A stretch of 64,000 nucleotides of DNA from Armatimonadota bacterium. Its GTDB lineage: Bacteria > Sysuimicrobiota > Sysuimicrobiia > Sysuimicrobiales > Humicultoraceae. Within the stretch, counting starts at the first letter, position 1. Every line of letters starts with the position of its first letter. The translations under genes were made by a program, and so were the position numbers. Shown here one piece after another: positions 16,717 through 27,600 of the stretch. The notes beneath the pieces are model-generated. The model did no database searches and was not told where the DNA came from. It saw only the letters and a list, made by a program, of their open reading frames with translations. The stretch is taken from NCBI GenBank assembly GCA_031459855.1, contig JAVKHP010000001.1, positions 1,098,059 to 1,162,058 of the forward strand, in the 5' to 3' direction.

Positions 16717-17561
16717 TGGCCACCGGGGTGGGCGCGCCGGGGTCATTTCCGCGCACCGCGGCAGTGGTCGGGTTGGGCCTGATCGGCGGCTCGCTGGCCC
16801 TGCGGCTGCGGGCGTGCGGGGTGGACGTGGTCGGGATCGACACCGACCCGGCGACCCTCGAGGTCGCCCGCGCCCGGGGGGTGGCCGACGTGCTGGCGGC
16901 CGAGGTCGCGGCGGCTGCGGGCGCGGAGTTGGTGATCGTGGCCGTCCCGCTGGAGCAGATCGTGCCCGTGGCCCGTGCCGCAGCCCGGCATCTGCGCGAC
17001 GGCGCGGTGCTCACCGACGTGGGCAGCGTGAAGTCGCCGATCGTGACGGCCCTGAGCCGCGGCCTGCCGGCCGGCGTGCGGTTCGTCGGCGGCCACCCCA
17101 TGGCTGGCAACGAGCGGCAGGGGATCGCTGCAGCCGACCCCGCGCTGCTGGACGGCCGGCCGTTCGTGCTGACGCCCGCACCCGGTACCGCCCCCGAGGC
17201 AGTGGAGGCGCTGCGCGGCCTGATCGCGCGGCTGGGGATGCGGCCGGTCCTGCTCGACCCGGTGCAGCACGACGAGCTGGTGGCTCAGGTCAGCCACCTG
17301 CCCTACCTCGTCAGCCTCGCGCTGACCCGGGCCGTGGCCGACGACGCCCGGGCCATCGCCGGGCCGGCATACGCCGACATGACCCGCATTGCGCACAGCC
17401 CGGCGGCGCTGTGGGCCGACGTGTGCCGCCAGAACCGTGCGGCGATCCTACGGGCGCTCGCGCGGTTCGAGGCCGAACTGGCCCGCCTGCGGCGCGGGCT
17501 GGAGGAGGACGCCGTGGACGACGTCCTCCCAACGGGCGAGGAGGCCGCCGCGCGCCCATGA
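16716..17561 (+). CDS. tyrA: Prephenate dehydrogenase
   Basis: Oxidises prephenate to 4-hydroxyphenylpyruvate for tyrosine synthesis. The 281 residues show the NAD-binding GLGLIGGSLAL (about residues 17-27), DVGSVKSPIV, GGHPMAGNERQG and the helical C-terminal dimer domain with VSHLPYL. No ACT domain is fused. The start overlaps the aroF stop (TGATG). Its place in a tryptophan-sensing operon means the tyrosine branch is induced together with the tryptophan branch. Confidence 0.92.
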   Translation: MATGVGAPGSFPRTAAVVGLGLIGGSLALRLRACGVDVVGIDTDPATLEVARARGVADVLAAEVAAAAGAELVIVAVPLEQIVPVARAAARHLRDGAVLTDVGSVKSPIVTALSRGLPAGVRFVGGHPMAGNERQGIAAADPALLDGRPFVLTPAPGTAPEAVEALRGLIARLGMRPVLLDPVQHDELVAQVSHLPYLVSLALTRAVADDARAIAGPAYADMTRIAHSPAALWADVCRQNRAAILRALARFEAELARLRRGLEEDAVDDVLPTGEEAAARP

Positions 17562-19059
17562 GCCGGCTGCCGATTGCGCCCACCAAGACCGAGTTCCTCA
17601 GCCGGGCGCGCGAGGGCAACCTGATTCCAGTCGTCTGCGACCTCCCCGCCGACCTGGAGACCCCCATCTCGGCGTTCCTCAAGCTGCGCGCCGGCGCGGA
17701 CGCGTACCTGCTGGAGAGCGTCGAAGGCGGCGAGAAGCTCGGACGCTACTCGTTCATCGGTGTCGAGCCCACGGTGCGGGTGCGCGCCTTCGGCCGGCAG
17801 GTCGAGATCTGTGGGCCCGGCGAGGCGCGGGTCGTCGAGGCCGATCCGCTCGACGTCGCCCGGGAGCTGCTGGGCCGCTACCGACCGGTCCCGCACCCCG
17901 GCCTGCCCCGCTTCTCCGGCGGCGCCGTCGGGTACTTCGGGTACGACTGCGTGCGGCTGTGGGAGCGGTTGCCCGCCCCGCCGCCCGACCCGCTGGGCCT
18001 GCCCACCTGCTACCTGGTCGTCACCGACGCGGTGGTGGTGTTCGACCACGTGGCGCACACGATGCGGGTGGTGGCCAACGCCCACGTGGACGGCAGCGCC
18101 GCCGAGGCGTACCGTCGCGCGGTGGAGACGATCGAGCGGCTCTACGAGCGCCTGCGGCGGCCCCTGACGCCGCCGGAGCCGGCCGGGCGCGTGGAGCCCG
18201 TGATGGACCACGAGATGACCGCGGCCCAGTTCCTGGACGCCGTGGCCCGGGCCCGTGAGTACGTCTGGGCCGGCGACGTCTTCCAGGTGGTGCTGTCGCG
18301 GCGGTTCTCGGTGCGGATGCGCGGCGCAGACCCCCTGGACGTCTACCGGGCGCTGCGGGGAGTGAGCCCCGGTCCCTACATGTTCTTCCTGGACTTCGAC
18401 GGAGTGCAGCTTGCGGGCGCCTCGCCCGAGATGCTCGTCCGGGTCGAGGACGGCGTGGTGCAGACCCGGCCGCTGGCGGGCACGCGGCCTCGGGGCGCCA
18501 CCGAGGCCGAGGATCGGCAGCGCGAGGCCGAGTTGCTGGCCGACGAGAAGGAGCGCGCCGAGCACGTGATGCTGGTGGACCTGGGGCGCAACGACCTGGG
18601 GCGGGTCTGCCGGTACGGGACCGTGGAGGTCGCCGAGCTGATGACGGTCGCGCGCTTCAGCCACGTGATGCACCTGGCCAGCGAGGTCCGCGGCCTGCTG
18701 GCGCCCGGGCGCGATGCGTGGGACGTGCTGCGGGCGTGCTTCCCCGCCGGGACCGTGTCGGGGGCGCCGAAGGTGCGCGCCATGGAGATCATCGACGAGC
18801 TGGAGCCGGTGGCCCGAGGGCCGTACGGCGGGGCGGTGGGCTACGTGGGCTACTCGGGGAACCTGGACACGGCGCTGGTGCTGCGCACCATCACCATCGC
18901 CCGTGACCGGGCGTTCATCCAGGCGGGCGCCGGGATCGTCGCCGACTCGGTGCCGGAGCGCGAGTACGTCGAGACCGTCAACAAGGCCACGGCGCTGGTG
19001 CGGGCCCTCGAGCGGGTGGGACGCGGGCGTGTGCCGCTGCTGCGGGCAGGGAGCGTCGG

Positions 19060-19063
<4 letters not shown>
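17558..19063 (+). CDS. trpE: Anthranilate synthase component I
   Basis: Converts chorismate to anthranilate using ammonia from TrpG. The 501 residues have the N-terminal tryptophan-binding element (LLESVEGGEKLGRYSFIG) and the chorismate-binding core with DVFQVVLSRRF, GTRPRG, LVDLGRNDLGRV and GTVSGAPKVRAME. The LLES element predicts feedback inhibition by tryptophan. ATG 17558 overlaps the tyrA stop, and its stop overlaps trpG, so synthesis is coupled. Confidence 0.96.
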
Positions 19064-19658
<595 letters not shown>

Positions 19659-19662
<4 letters not shown>

Positions 19663-20675
19663 TCCGCGAGGCGATCCGCGCGGTGGCCGACCGCCAGACG
19701 CTGTCGGAGCAGGACGCCTGGCAGGCGATGGGCGAGATCATGGACGGCCAGGCCACGCCGGCCCAGATCGCGGCGTTCATTACCGCCCTGCGCATGCGGG
19801 GGGAGACGGTGGACGAGATCGCCGGTTTCGCCCGGGCGATGCGGGAGCGGGCCCTGCGGGTCACCCCGCGCGTGGAGCACCTGATCGACGTGGTGGGGAC
19901 CGGGGGCGACCGCGTCAGCACGTTCAACGTGTCGACGACGGCCGCGTTCGTCGTGGCCGGAGCCGGAGGGTACGTGGCCAAGCACGGCAACCGCGCGGTC
20001 AGCCGTGCCTCGGGCAGTGCCGACGTGTTGGAGGCGCTGGGGGTGAACATCCAGGTCGGGCCGGACGTCGTGCAGCGGTGTATCGAGGAGGTGGGCATCG
20101 GCTTCCTCTTCGCGCCGCTCTACCACGCGGCCATGAAGCACGCGGCCGGGCCGCGGCGGGAGATCGGGATCCGCACGGTCTTCAACATCCTGGGGCCGCT
20201 GGCCAACCCCGCGGGCGCCGCCTACCTGCTGGTGGGCACGTACGACCCCGCGCTGGTGCGGATCATGGCCGAGGTGCTGGGCGAACTGGGGGTGCGGCGG
20301 GCCCTCGTCGTCCACGGCGATGGGATGGACGAGCTGTCGACGCTGGGGCCGACGCAGGTGGCCGAGCTGCGCGACGGCCGGGTGCACGTCTTCCAGGTGG
20401 ACCCCACAACGCTGGGGATCGCGCCCCCGCCCGCCGATGCCATTCGGGGCGGCACACCCCAGGAGAACGCCGCCGTCACCCTGGACGTGCTCCAGGGGCG
20501 TCCCGGACCGGCGCGCGACCTGGTGTTGCTGAACGCGGCCGGGGCGCTGGTCGCCGCCGAGCTGGCCGAGGACCTGCGCGAGGGCCTGGCGCTGGCAGCC
20601 CGGGCCGTCGATGCGGGCGCCGCCTACGAGAAGCTCGAGGCGCTGCGCGCCATGACGAAGGCGGCGCAGGCATGA
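19659..20675 (+). CDS. trpD: Anthranilate phosphoribosyltransferase
   Basis: Transfers a phosphoribosyl group to anthranilate. The 338 residues are the normal length; motifs are VVGTGGDRVSTFNVSTTAAFV (PRPP binding), KHGNRAVSRASGSADVLEALG and HGDGMDELS. Unlike the enteric enzyme it is not fused to TrpG. The ATG overlaps the trpG stop. An ATG overlapping its own stop opens a 22-codon frame that reaches trpC. Confidence 0.96.
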
Positions 20676-20740
20676 CCGCGCTGGACGCCCCCCGGCCCGG
20701 GGCGTGTGACGGACTCGGTGCGATGCCAAGCGGGGCGTAG
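20672..20740 (+). CDS. 22-codon mini-ORF bridging trpD and trpC
   Basis: The frame starts with an ATG overlapping the trpD stop (ATGA) and ends with TAG two bases before the trpC ATG. Its first codons (MTALD, from ATGACCGCGCTGGACG) nearly repeat the trpC start (MTVLD, from ATGACGGTGCTGGACG), with 14 of 16 bases identical. It may be a translational relay keeping ribosomes coupled across the gap, or the scar of a partial duplication of the trpC start. A GC-rich hairpin (20685-20691 with 20699-20705) lies inside it. No function for the peptide is proposed. Confidence 0.4.
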   Translation: MTALDAPRPGACDGLGAMPSGA

Positions 20741-20742
20741 CC

Positions 20743-21534
20743 ATGACGGTGCTGGACGAGATCCTGGCCCACAAGCGCGCGGAGGTCGCCGCACGCCAGG
20801 CGGCAGTGCCGCTGGCGGCGGTGCGGGCTGCGGCGGCGGCGGCCGCACCGCCCCGCGACTTCGCGCGTGCCGTGGCCGGCCCGCCGGTACGCATCGTCGC
20901 CGAGGTGAAGCGGGCGTCACCCGCGCGCGGCGTGATCCGCGACGACACCGATCCCGTAGCGGTGGCGCGCGCCTACGAGGCGGCGGGCGCGGATGCGGTC
21001 TCGGTGCTGGCCGATGCCCGCTACTTCCGGGGCGCACCAGCCGACGTGGCCGCTGTGCGCGCCGCCGTGGGGCTGCCGGTCCTGTACAAGGAGTTCGTCG
21101 TGGATCCCTATCAGGTCTACGAGGCCCGCGCAGCGGGCGCCGACGCCGTGCTGCTGATCGCCGGGGCCGTCCCGCAGGCGACGCTTGCGGCCCTCGTGGC
21201 GCTGGCCGAGGCCCTCGGGCTGGCGGCGCTGGTCGAGATCGACGGCGAGGCGGCGCTGGCCGACGCCCTGGCCGCGGGCGCGCGCATCGTGGGAATCAAC
21301 AACCGCAACCTGCGCACCTTTGCCGTGGACCTGGCGACCACCGCGCGGCTGCGACCGCAGATCCCTCCTGGGCGGCTCGTCGTCAGCGAGAGCGGCATCG
21401 CCACGCCCGAGGATCTTCGGCGGGTGGCCGCAGCTGGGGTCGATGCCGTGCTAGTGGGTACAGCCCTGATGGCCAGCCCGGACCCAGGGGCCGCGCTGGC
21501 CCGGCTGCGGGCTGCGGTGGATGCTGTCAGGTGA
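20743..21534 (+). CDS. trpC: Indole-3-glycerol-phosphate synthase
   Basis: Closes the indole ring from carboxyphenylamino-deoxyribulose phosphate. The 263 residues form a TIM barrel with catalytic Lys in [17 protein letters not shown], the Glu of [19 protein letters not shown] and SESGI. It is a separate protein, not fused to TrpF. The family N-terminus ([12 protein letters not shown]) supports ATG 20743. Confidence 0.96.
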   Translation: MTVLDEILAHKRAEVAARQAAVPLAAVRAAAAAAAPPRDFARAVAGPPVRIVAEVKRASPARGVIRDDTDPVAVARAYEAAGADAVSVLADARYFRGAPADVAAVRAAVGLPVLYKEFVVDPYQVYEARAAGADAVLLIAGAVPQATLAALVALAEALGLAALVEIDGEAALADALAAGARIVGINNRNLRTFAVDLATTARLRPQIPPGRLVVSESGIATPEDLRRVAAAGVDAVLVGTALMASPDPGAALARLRAAVDAVR

Positions 21535-21574
21535 CGACGACGGCGTTTGGGAGCGACGTCTGCGGAGGGGACAC

Positions 21575-22591
21575 ATGAAGAAAGGGCGACTGCTGACCGG
21601 GGACCGGCCGACCGGCAAGCTCCACCTGGGCCACTACGTGGGCACGCTCGCCAACCGGGTGAAGCTCCAGGACGAGTACGAGTGCTTCTTCCTGCTGGCC
21701 GACTACCACATCCTCACGACGCGGCTCGAGCGGCTCGACGAGATCGAGGAGAACATCCGGGAGATCGTGCTGGACTACCTGAGCGTGGGCATCGACCCCG
21801 AGCGGTCCACGATCTTCCTGCAGTCGGGCGTGCCGCAGATCCCTGAACTGGCCCTGATCTTCTCGATGCTGGTGACCGTGCCACGCCTGCAGCGCGTGCC
21901 CACGCTCAAGGAGGTGATGCGCGACCTCCACATCGCCCAGCCGTCGGCGGGCCTGCTGAACTACCCGGTGCTCCAGGCCGCCGACATCCTCAGCGTCAAA
22001 GGCGAGATCGTGCCCGTGGGCAAGGACCAGGCCTCCCACCTGGAGCTGACCCGCGAGCTCGCGCGGCGCTTCAACGACACCTTTGCGCCCGTGTTCCCCG
22101 AGCCGGCCACCCTCATCGGCGAGGTGGGGACGCTGCCCGGTACCGACGGCAAGGCCAAGATGAGCAAGTCGCTGGGCAACGTCATCTACCTCTCCGACGA
22201 CCCCGAGACCGTGACGCAGCGGGTGATGCGCATGTACACCGACCCCAAGCGCATTCACCCCACCGACCCGGGGACGGTGGAGGGCAACCCGGTCTTCATC
22301 TACCACGACGCCTTCAACGCGGACCGGGAGGAGGTCGAAGAGCTGAAGCGGCGCTACCGGGCCGGCAAGGTGGGGGACGTGGAGGTGAAACAGCGGCTGG
22401 CGCGGGCGCTGAACGCGTTCCTCGACCCCATTCGGGAGCGCCGGGCCCGCTACGCCGCCCGCCCCGGGCTGGTGGAGGAGATCGTCGTGGAGGGCACGCG
22501 GCGGGCCCGGGAGATCGCCGGCCAGACGCTGGCCGAGGCCAAGGAGGCCATGAAGATGGTCTACTTCCGGGCCGTGCGTCCGCGCGCATGA
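21575..22591 (+). CDS. trpS: Tryptophanyl-tRNA synthetase
   Basis: Class I synthetase charging tRNA-Trp, 338 residues. Signature motifs are the HIGH equivalent HLGHY and KMSKS (residues about 190-205). [19 protein letters not shown] identifies TrpRS. GGAGGGG six bases before ATG 21575 decides the start against the earlier frame at 21521. It sits inside the tryptophan biosynthesis operon, between trpC and trpF, and its stop overlaps trpF. The enzyme that charges the sensed tRNA is therefore under the same T-box. Confidence 0.96.
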   Translation: MKKGRLLTGDRPTGKLHLGHYVGTLANRVKLQDEYECFFLLADYHILTTRLERLDEIEENIREIVLDYLSVGIDPERSTIFLQSGVPQIPELALIFSMLVTVPRLQRVPTLKEVMRDLHIAQPSAGLLNYPVLQAADILSVKGEIVPVGKDQASHLELTRELARRFNDTFAPVFPEPATLIGEVGTLPGTDGKAKMSKSLGNVIYLSDDPETVTQRVMRMYTDPKRIHPTDPGTVEGNPVFIYHDAFNADREEVEELKRRYRAGKVGDVEVKQRLARALNAFLDPIRERRARYAARPGLVEEIVVEGTRRAREIAGQTLAEAKEAMKMVYFRAVRPRA

Positions 22592-23295
22592 TACGGGTCA
22601 AGATCTGCGGCATCACCGACGCCGCCGAGGCCGAGGCGGCCGCGGCGGCCGGCGCCGACGCCGTGGGCTTCGTCTTCGCGCCCAGCCGTCGCCAGATCGA
22701 CGCGGTGCGCGCGCGGCAGGTGGCGGCGGCCCTCCCGCCGTTCGTGACCCGGGTGGGCGTGGTGGTGAACGAGCCCCTGGAGCGGTTGCGGGCCCTGGTG
22801 GAAGCTGTGGGCCTGGACGCGGTGCAGCTGCACGGCGACGAGCCGCCCGCCTACTGCGCGGCCGTGGCCACCTGGGGCGTGACCGTGATCAAGGCCGTAC
22901 CGGTGGTCGGGCCGCTGGACCTCGAGGGCCTGCGCGCCTACCGGGCGGCGGCCGTGCTGCTCGACGCGCACCGGCCGGGCCAGCGGGGCGGGACCGGGCA
23001 GGCGTTCGACTGGCGGCTGGCCGCGCCGGTGGCGCGGGTCCTGCGCGTGGTGCTCTCGGGTGGCCTGCGCCCCGAGACGGTAGCCGACGCGGTCCGGGTG
23101 GTACGTCCCTATGCCGTCGACGTCAGCTCGGGGGTCGAGACCGACGGTCGGAAGGACCCGCGCAAGATGGCCGCGTTCGTGGCGGCGGCACGCACCGCCG
23201 CGGCCTTCTGGCCGCAGGAGCCCCCAGGCCCCATGACGCCCGCCGGCCCGGCGGCCCAGCCGTCGACGAGCCGGCGTCCCCGGGCGGGGCCGTAG
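22588..23295 (+). CDS. trpF: Phosphoribosylanthranilate isomerase
   Basis: Isomerises phosphoribosylanthranilate in tryptophan synthesis. The 235 residues begin with the diagnostic [12 protein letters not shown] (catalytic Cys7) and continue with [32 protein letters not shown] (catalytic Asp) and [15 protein letters not shown] Pro/Ala-rich tail of about 25 residues extends beyond the usual end. ATG overlaps the trpS stop. Confidence 0.95.
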   Translation: MIRVKICGITDAAEAEAAAAAGADAVGFVFAPSRRQIDAVRARQVAAALPPFVTRVGVVVNEPLERLRALVEAVGLDAVQLHGDEPPAYCAAVATWGVTVIKAVPVVGPLDLEGLRAYRAAAVLLDAHRPGQRGGTGQAFDWRLAAPVARVLRVVLSGGLRPETVADAVRVVRPYAVDVSSGVETDGRKDPRKMAAFVAAARTAAAFWPQEPPGPMTPAGPAAQPSTSRRPRAGP

Positions 23296-23318
23296 GCGGG
23301 AGGAGGCGACCAGACGCG

Positions 23319-24512
23319 ATGACGTTGCCGATGCAGACCGCTGCTGCGGGGCGATTCGGGCGGTTTGGCGGGCGCTACGTGCCCGAAACGCTGGTGCCCG
23401 CGCTGGACGCGCTCGAGCAGGCGTACGCCCGGCTGGCCGACGACGTCGAGTTCCAGCGCGAGCTGGCCGCGGCGCTGCGCCACTACTGCGGCCGGCCCAC
23501 GCCCCTGTACTTCGCCGCGCGGCTCAGCGCGCGGCTGGGGGTGCGCGTCTTCCTCAAGCGCGAGGACCTGCTCCACACCGGTGCCCACAAGATCAACAAC
23601 GCCCTGGGGCAGGTACTCCTGGCGCGACGCATGGGCAAGCGCCGGGTGATCGCCGAGACCGGCGCCGGCCAGCACGGCGTGGCGACGGCCACCGCCGCTG
23701 CGGTGGCGGGGCTGGCCTGCGACGTCTACATGGGCACCGAGGACATGGCCCGCCAGCATCTGAACGTGGTTCGCATGCGGCTGCTGGGCGCCCGGGTGGT
23801 ACCGGTCGAGGCGGGCAGCCGCACGTTGAAGGACGCGATCAACGAGGCGCTGCGCGACTGGGTCACGCACGTGGAGTCGACCTTCTACGTCATCGGGTCC
23901 GTGGTCGGCCCCCACCCCTACCCCACGCTGGTGCGCGACTTCCAGGCGGTCATCGGGCGCGAGGCGCGCGCGCAGATCCTCCACCAGGCCGGCCGCCTGC
24001 CCGACGTGGTGGTAGCGTGCGTGGGCGGCGGCAGCAACGCCCTTGGGCTCTTCCACGCCTTCCGTGACGATCCCGTGCGGCTGATCGGGGTCGAGGCCGG
24101 GGGTGCGGGGCTGGCGTCGGGCCGGCATGCGGCCACGCTCACGGCCGGGAGCCCCGGCGTGCTCCACGGTGCGCTGAGCTACCTGCTGCAGGACGCGGAC
24201 GGTCAGGTGCTGCCCACCCACTCCATCTCGGCCGGGCTCGACTACCCCGGGGTCGGACCCGAGCACGCGTGGCTGAAAGAGATCGGGCGCGCCGAGTACG
24301 TGGCCGCTGATGATCGCCTGGCCCTGGAGGGCTTCCGGGTGCTGGCGCAGACCGAAGGGATCCTGCCAGCGCTGGAACCCGCGCACGCCCTGGGCTATCT
24401 GCAGCACCTGGCGCCGACCTTGCCGCGCGAAGCGGTGGTGCTGGTGGGCCTGTCAGGGCGCGGCGACAAGGACGTGGAGGTCGTGGCTGCAGCCCTGGGG
24501 GAGACGCCGTGA
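23319..24512 (+). CDS. trpB: Tryptophan synthase beta chain
   Basis: Condenses indole with serine using PLP. The 397 residues match TrpB1: [12 protein letters not shown], the PLP lysine K91 in [31 protein letters not shown] (phosphate cup) and [13 protein letters not shown]. It would channel indole from the downstream TrpA. Serine, its cosubstrate, is made by the T-box operon at 58.8 kb. Confidence 0.96.
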   Translation: MTLPMQTAAAGRFGRFGGRYVPETLVPALDALEQAYARLADDVEFQRELAAALRHYCGRPTPLYFAARLSARLGVRVFLKREDLLHTGAHKINNALGQVLLARRMGKRRVIAETGAGQHGVATATAAAVAGLACDVYMGTEDMARQHLNVVRMRLLGARVVPVEAGSRTLKDAINEALRDWVTHVESTFYVIGSVVGPHPYPTLVRDFQAVIGREARAQILHQAGRLPDVVVACVGGGSNALGLFHAFRDDPVRLIGVEAGGAGLASGRHAATLTAGSPGVLHGALSYLLQDADGQVLPTHSISAGLDYPGVGPEHAWLKEIGRAEYVAADDRLALEGFRVLAQTEGILPALEPAHALGYLQHLAPTLPREAVVLVGLSGRGDKDVEVVAAALGETP

Positions 24513-24591
24513 GCCGATGGCGTCGCAGGTGCAAGGCGTCTGGCGGGTGCTCTGGCGTGATGGCGATGCTGGCGATCGACGGGGAGAGGGC

Positions 24592-25497
24592 ATGAGTGGC
24601 GCGCCGGAGGTCGTGGGGGATGGTGTCGCGGGGCATGGTCGGGAAGGGACCACACCGCGTGCGGGGGCTGGCGCACCTGCCGGGAGCCGCATCGCGCGGA
24701 CGTTCGCGCGCCTGCGGGCCGGGGGCCGGCGCGCCCTGATGCCCTTCCTCATGGCGGGCGACCCGTCGCTGGCCGACACGGCACGCTTCCTGGTACACCT
24801 GGCGGCGGCTGGCGCCGATCTGCTGGAGATCGGCGTGCCCTTCTCCGATCCCATCGCCGACGGCCCGACCAACCAGCGGGCCGCGCAGCGCGCGCTGGCG
24901 GCGGGTGTGCGCCTGCGTGACGTGCTGGCGATGGTCGCCGACGTGCGGCCGCACCTGGCGCAGCCGCTGGTGATCCTGTCCTACTACAACCCGGTGCTGC
25001 GCTACGGCCTGGAGGCCTTCGGCCGCGACGCTGCGGCAGCCGGCGTCGACGGCGTGGTAGTGCCAGACCTTCCGCCCGACGACGGCGCGCCCCTGCGGGA
25101 GGCGGCGCGGGCGCACGGGCTGGACGTGATCTTCCTGGCGGCGCCCACCAGCACCGACGCGCGCCTGGCCGCCGTGGCCGCGGCGTCGTCGGGGTTCGTG
25201 TACTGCGTGTCGCTGGCCGGCGTCACGGGCGTGCGCGCGCGCCTCGCCGACGACATCGACGGGCTGGTGGCCCGGGTGCGCCGGCACACGGCGCTGCCCG
25301 TCTGCGTGGGGTTTGGCGTCTCGACGCCCGAGCAGGCGGCGGCGGTCGCGCGCGTGGCCGACGGGGTGATCGTCGGCAGCGCGGTGGTGGCCATCGTCGA
25401 GCGCGAGGGCGCGCAGGCCGCCCCGGCGCTGGAGCAGTTCGTCCGCGCGCTGCGGGCCGGCGTGGATGCCGGCGCGGCCGCCGGGGCGCCCCGCTAG
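24592..25497 (+). CDS. trpA: Tryptophan synthase alpha chain
   Basis: Cleaves indole-3-glycerol phosphate to indole. The barrel shows the catalytic Glu in LLEIGVPFSDPIADGP and the catalytic Asp in VVVPDLPPDD, with YCVSLAGVTGVR and GFGVSTPEQA. The 301 residues include an Ala/Gly-rich N-terminal extension of about 37 residues before the usual start (RIARTFARL). ATG 24592 is preceded by GGGGAGAGGG, which fixes this longer start. Last recognised biosynthetic gene of the operon. Confidence 0.94.
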   Translation: MSGAPEVVGDGVAGHGREGTTPRAGAGAPAGSRIARTFARLRAGGRRALMPFLMAGDPSLADTARFLVHLAAAGADLLEIGVPFSDPIADGPTNQRAAQRALAAGVRLRDVLAMVADVRPHLAQPLVILSYYNPVLRYGLEAFGRDAAAAGVDGVVVPDLPPDDGAPLREAARAHGLDVIFLAAPTSTDARLAAVAAASSGFVYCVSLAGVTGVRARLADDIDGLVARVRRHTALPVCVGFGVSTPEQAAAVARVADGVIVGSAVVAIVEREGAQAAPALEQFVRALRAGVDAGAAAGAPR

Positions 25498-25498
25498 C

Positions 25499-26029
25499 GT
25501 GGTGGGGGGCGTCTTCCACCCCCGGCCCCATCCCGGCGGCCCCAGGGCCGTCTACCTGCGCACGCTGTGCTTCGTCTTCCACGGGCGCCGCCTGCTGCTG
25601 ATCCGGCAGCGCAGCCACGGCACCGTGTGGTGGAACGCGCTGGGCGGCAAGATCGAGCGGGGCGAGGATCCGCTGGAGGCCGCACAGCGGGAGGTCTGGG
25701 AGGAAGCGGGCCTGCGCCCGGCACTGCAGTTCCGCGGCGTGGCGACGGCGCTCGTGGCGTCTGCCGGCGCGCACTGGACGATCTTCCTGTTCTCGGGGCG
25801 GGTGGACCGTGACCACGTCGCGCCCTCGCCCGAGGGCGCGTTGCGCTGGGCAGGGGCTCGGGACCTGCGCACGCTGCGGGTGTTTCCCGACCTCCCTTTG
25901 CTGCTGCCGCCGCTGCGGAGGCCCGGGGGCGTGGTGCTGGCGAAGTTCACCTACGCGACGGCTGACCCGCGCTCGTTCGCCCGGGCGGCCGCGCGGGTGA
26001 CGGTCTTCGACCGGGCGGTCGCGCCGTAG
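25499..26029 (+). CDS. Nudix hydrolase (MutT-like)
   Basis: Hydrolyses a nucleoside diphosphate linked to another group, possibly oxidised dGTP. The 176 residues contain a complete Nudix box (G-x5-E-x7-REVWEEAGL, about residues 40-62). It starts with GTG one base after the trpA stop (a second GTG at 25502 is possible), so it is likely co-transcribed with the trp genes. A second Nudix protein and an OGG1-type glycosylase follow, pointing to a role with oxidised guanine, though substrate specificity cannot be read. Confidence 0.85.
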   Translation: MVGGVFHPRPHPGGPRAVYLRTLCFVFHGRRLLLIRQRSHGTVWWNALGGKIERGEDPLEAAQREVWEEAGLRPALQFRGVATALVASAGAHWTIFLFSGRVDRDHVAPSPEGALRWAGARDLRTLRVFPDLPLLLPPLRRPGGVVLAKFTYATADPRSFARAAARVTVFDRAVAP

Positions 26030-26044
26030 CGGACGGGTGGACCG

Positions 26045-26641
26045 ATGGGCATGGACGAGGAGATCCTGGTGGTGCCGCGGGGCGACCTGTTCTGGGACGG
26101 TCCGTTTCGGGGCGTGGCGACCCGCGGGCTTGCGGACTACGTGGCGCGCATCCGGCGCCACGGGGTGTTCCGCCGCCGGGGCGACGTCGAAGACGACCCG
26201 ACCTACAAGCAGATCATCCCCTACCTGCTCGTGCGCCGCGGCGACCGCTACATGCTGTTCCGGCGCACGCGCGCGGGCGGCGAGGCCCGGTTGCACGACC
26301 TCTACTCGATCGGCGTCGGCGGCCACGTGGCGAAGGCCGACGTCGCCGCCGCGGCGGACGTGCTCGCGGCCGGGCTGCGCCGCGAGCTCGACGAGGAGCT
26401 GGTGCTCACCGGCGCCTGGGACGCACGCCTGGTGGGCGTGCTCAACGACGACGACAATCCGGTGGGGCAAGTGCACTTCGGACTGGTGCACCTGGTGGAG
26501 GTCCGCACGGGCGACGTGGCGATTCGTGAGACCGACCGGTTGATCGGCCGTCTGGCGACGACGGCGGAGATCCGTGCCGTCTACCCCCTGATGGAGACGT
26601 GGTCGCAGCTGGTGCTCGACGCGGGACTGCTGGAGGCGTGA
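26045..26641 (+). CDS. Nudix-family phosphoesterase with altered Nudix box
   Basis: The 198 residues resemble the MutT-related predicted phosphoesterases (COG4112 type). YKQIIPYLLVRRGDRYMLFRR, YSIGVGGHVAKAD and RRELDEELVL give the Nudix fold, but the box has an insertion between the Gly part and the REL-DEEL part. The last metal-binding glutamates (DEEL) are kept. Located 15 bases after the first Nudix gene and overlapping the glycosylase start (GTGA). The reaction is not known for this family. Confidence 0.75.
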   Translation: MGMDEEILVVPRGDLFWDGPFRGVATRGLADYVARIRRHGVFRRRGDVEDDPTYKQIIPYLLVRRGDRYMLFRRTRAGGEARLHDLYSIGVGGHVAKADVAAAADVLAAGLRRELDEELVLTGAWDARLVGVLNDDDNPVGQVHFGLVHLVEVRTGDVAIRETDRLIGRLATTAEIRAVYPLMETWSQLVLDAGLLEA

Positions 26642-27552
26642 GGACGGCGCGCGTTCCGGTGGCGCCGCCATACCGCCTCGACCGGACCCTGGCGTGCGGC
26701 CAGTGCTTCCGGTGGACGGTCGTCCGCGGGCCGTCCGACGACGGCGTGTCCGTCCACGCCCGCGGCGTCGTCGACGGCGCGGTGGTGCAGGTCACGCAGG
26801 ATGCCACCGGGCTGGCGGTGCGGTGGGAGGGCGCGCTGGCGCCTGCGCCCGCAGCCGGCGTGCAGGCGGCTGGCGTGGCGTACGAGGACACGGCGCTCGC
26901 CCGCATCGTGCACCATCTGGGCGCTGACGCGCCCCTGGCACAGATCGAAGCAGCGCTGGCCCACGACCACGTGCTCCGCCGCCTGCTGCGGGCCACGTCG
27001 GGGATCGCCCTCATGCGGCAGGACCCGTGGGAGTGTCTGGTGTCGTACGTGATCTCGGCGTTCAACAACATCCCCAAGATCGTGCTGGCCATCGAGCGCC
27101 TGGCGAGGCGTTTTGGGGACCCGCTCCCCGGTGGAACCGCCCGGTTCCCCTCCCCCGAGCGGCTGGCCGAGGCGCGGCCGGCGACGCTGCGGACGTGTGT
27201 GCTGGGCTACCGGGCGCCCTACGTCCGCGACCTGGCGCGGCTGGTCGCCCGCGGTGAGGTCGACCTGCGCGCACTGGGAGCCCTGCCGTACGACGACGCC
27301 CGGCGGATGCTCATGGCGTTGCCCGGCGTGGGGGAGAAGGTGGCCGAGTGTGTGCTGCTGTTCGCCTATGGCATGGGGGAGGCGTTTCCGGTGGACGTCT
27401 GGGTGCACCGCGCGGTCGTGCGCTGGTACTTCGGCGGTCGGCCGCGCACGCCGCGGGCGATCCGGGCGTGGGCGCGCGACCGGTTCGGAGCGCTGGCGGG
27501 ATATGCGCAACAGCATCTCTACGCGGCGTCTCGTGCGGCGCGCGTGCGGTGA
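26638..27552 (+). CDS. 8-oxoguanine DNA glycosylase/lyase (OGG1 type)
   Basis: Removes 8-oxoguanine from DNA and nicks the strand. The 304 residues have the OGG N-domain motif LDRTLACGQCFRW, then the helix-hairpin-helix MALPGVGEKVAEC with the Schiff-base lysine K234 and the catalytic Asp D253 in FPVDVW. The order and spacing are those of OGG1 rather than MutY or Nth; no iron-sulphur cluster cysteines are seen. GTG 26638 overlaps the Nudix gene stop. With the Nudix genes it forms a small oxidised-guanine module behind trp. Confidence 0.88.
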   Translation: MRTARVPVAPPYRLDRTLACGQCFRWTVVRGPSDDGVSVHARGVVDGAVVQVTQDATGLAVRWEGALAPAPAAGVQAAGVAYEDTALARIVHHLGADAPLAQIEAALAHDHVLRRLLRATSGIALMRQDPWECLVSYVISAFNNIPKIVLAIERLARRFGDPLPGGTARFPSPERLAEARPATLRTCVLGYRAPYVRDLARLVARGEVDLRALGALPYDDARRMLMALPGVGEKVAECVLLFAYGMGEAFPVDVWVHRAVVRWYFGGRPRTPRAIRAWARDRFGALAGYAQQHLYAASRAARVR

Positions 27553-27600
27553 GTGGCTGGAGTACACCGTGCGGCCAGGCTGGGTCGGGGGGTGGTGGTG

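Noticed and set aside
14149-16746. 865-codon minus-strand frame spanning the T-box and aroF
   Set aside because: It crosses the promoter and leader and has no conserved motif.
25494-26671. Pro/Arg-rich minus-strand frames opposite the Nudix genes
   Set aside because: No family character and complete overlap with two Nudix genes.
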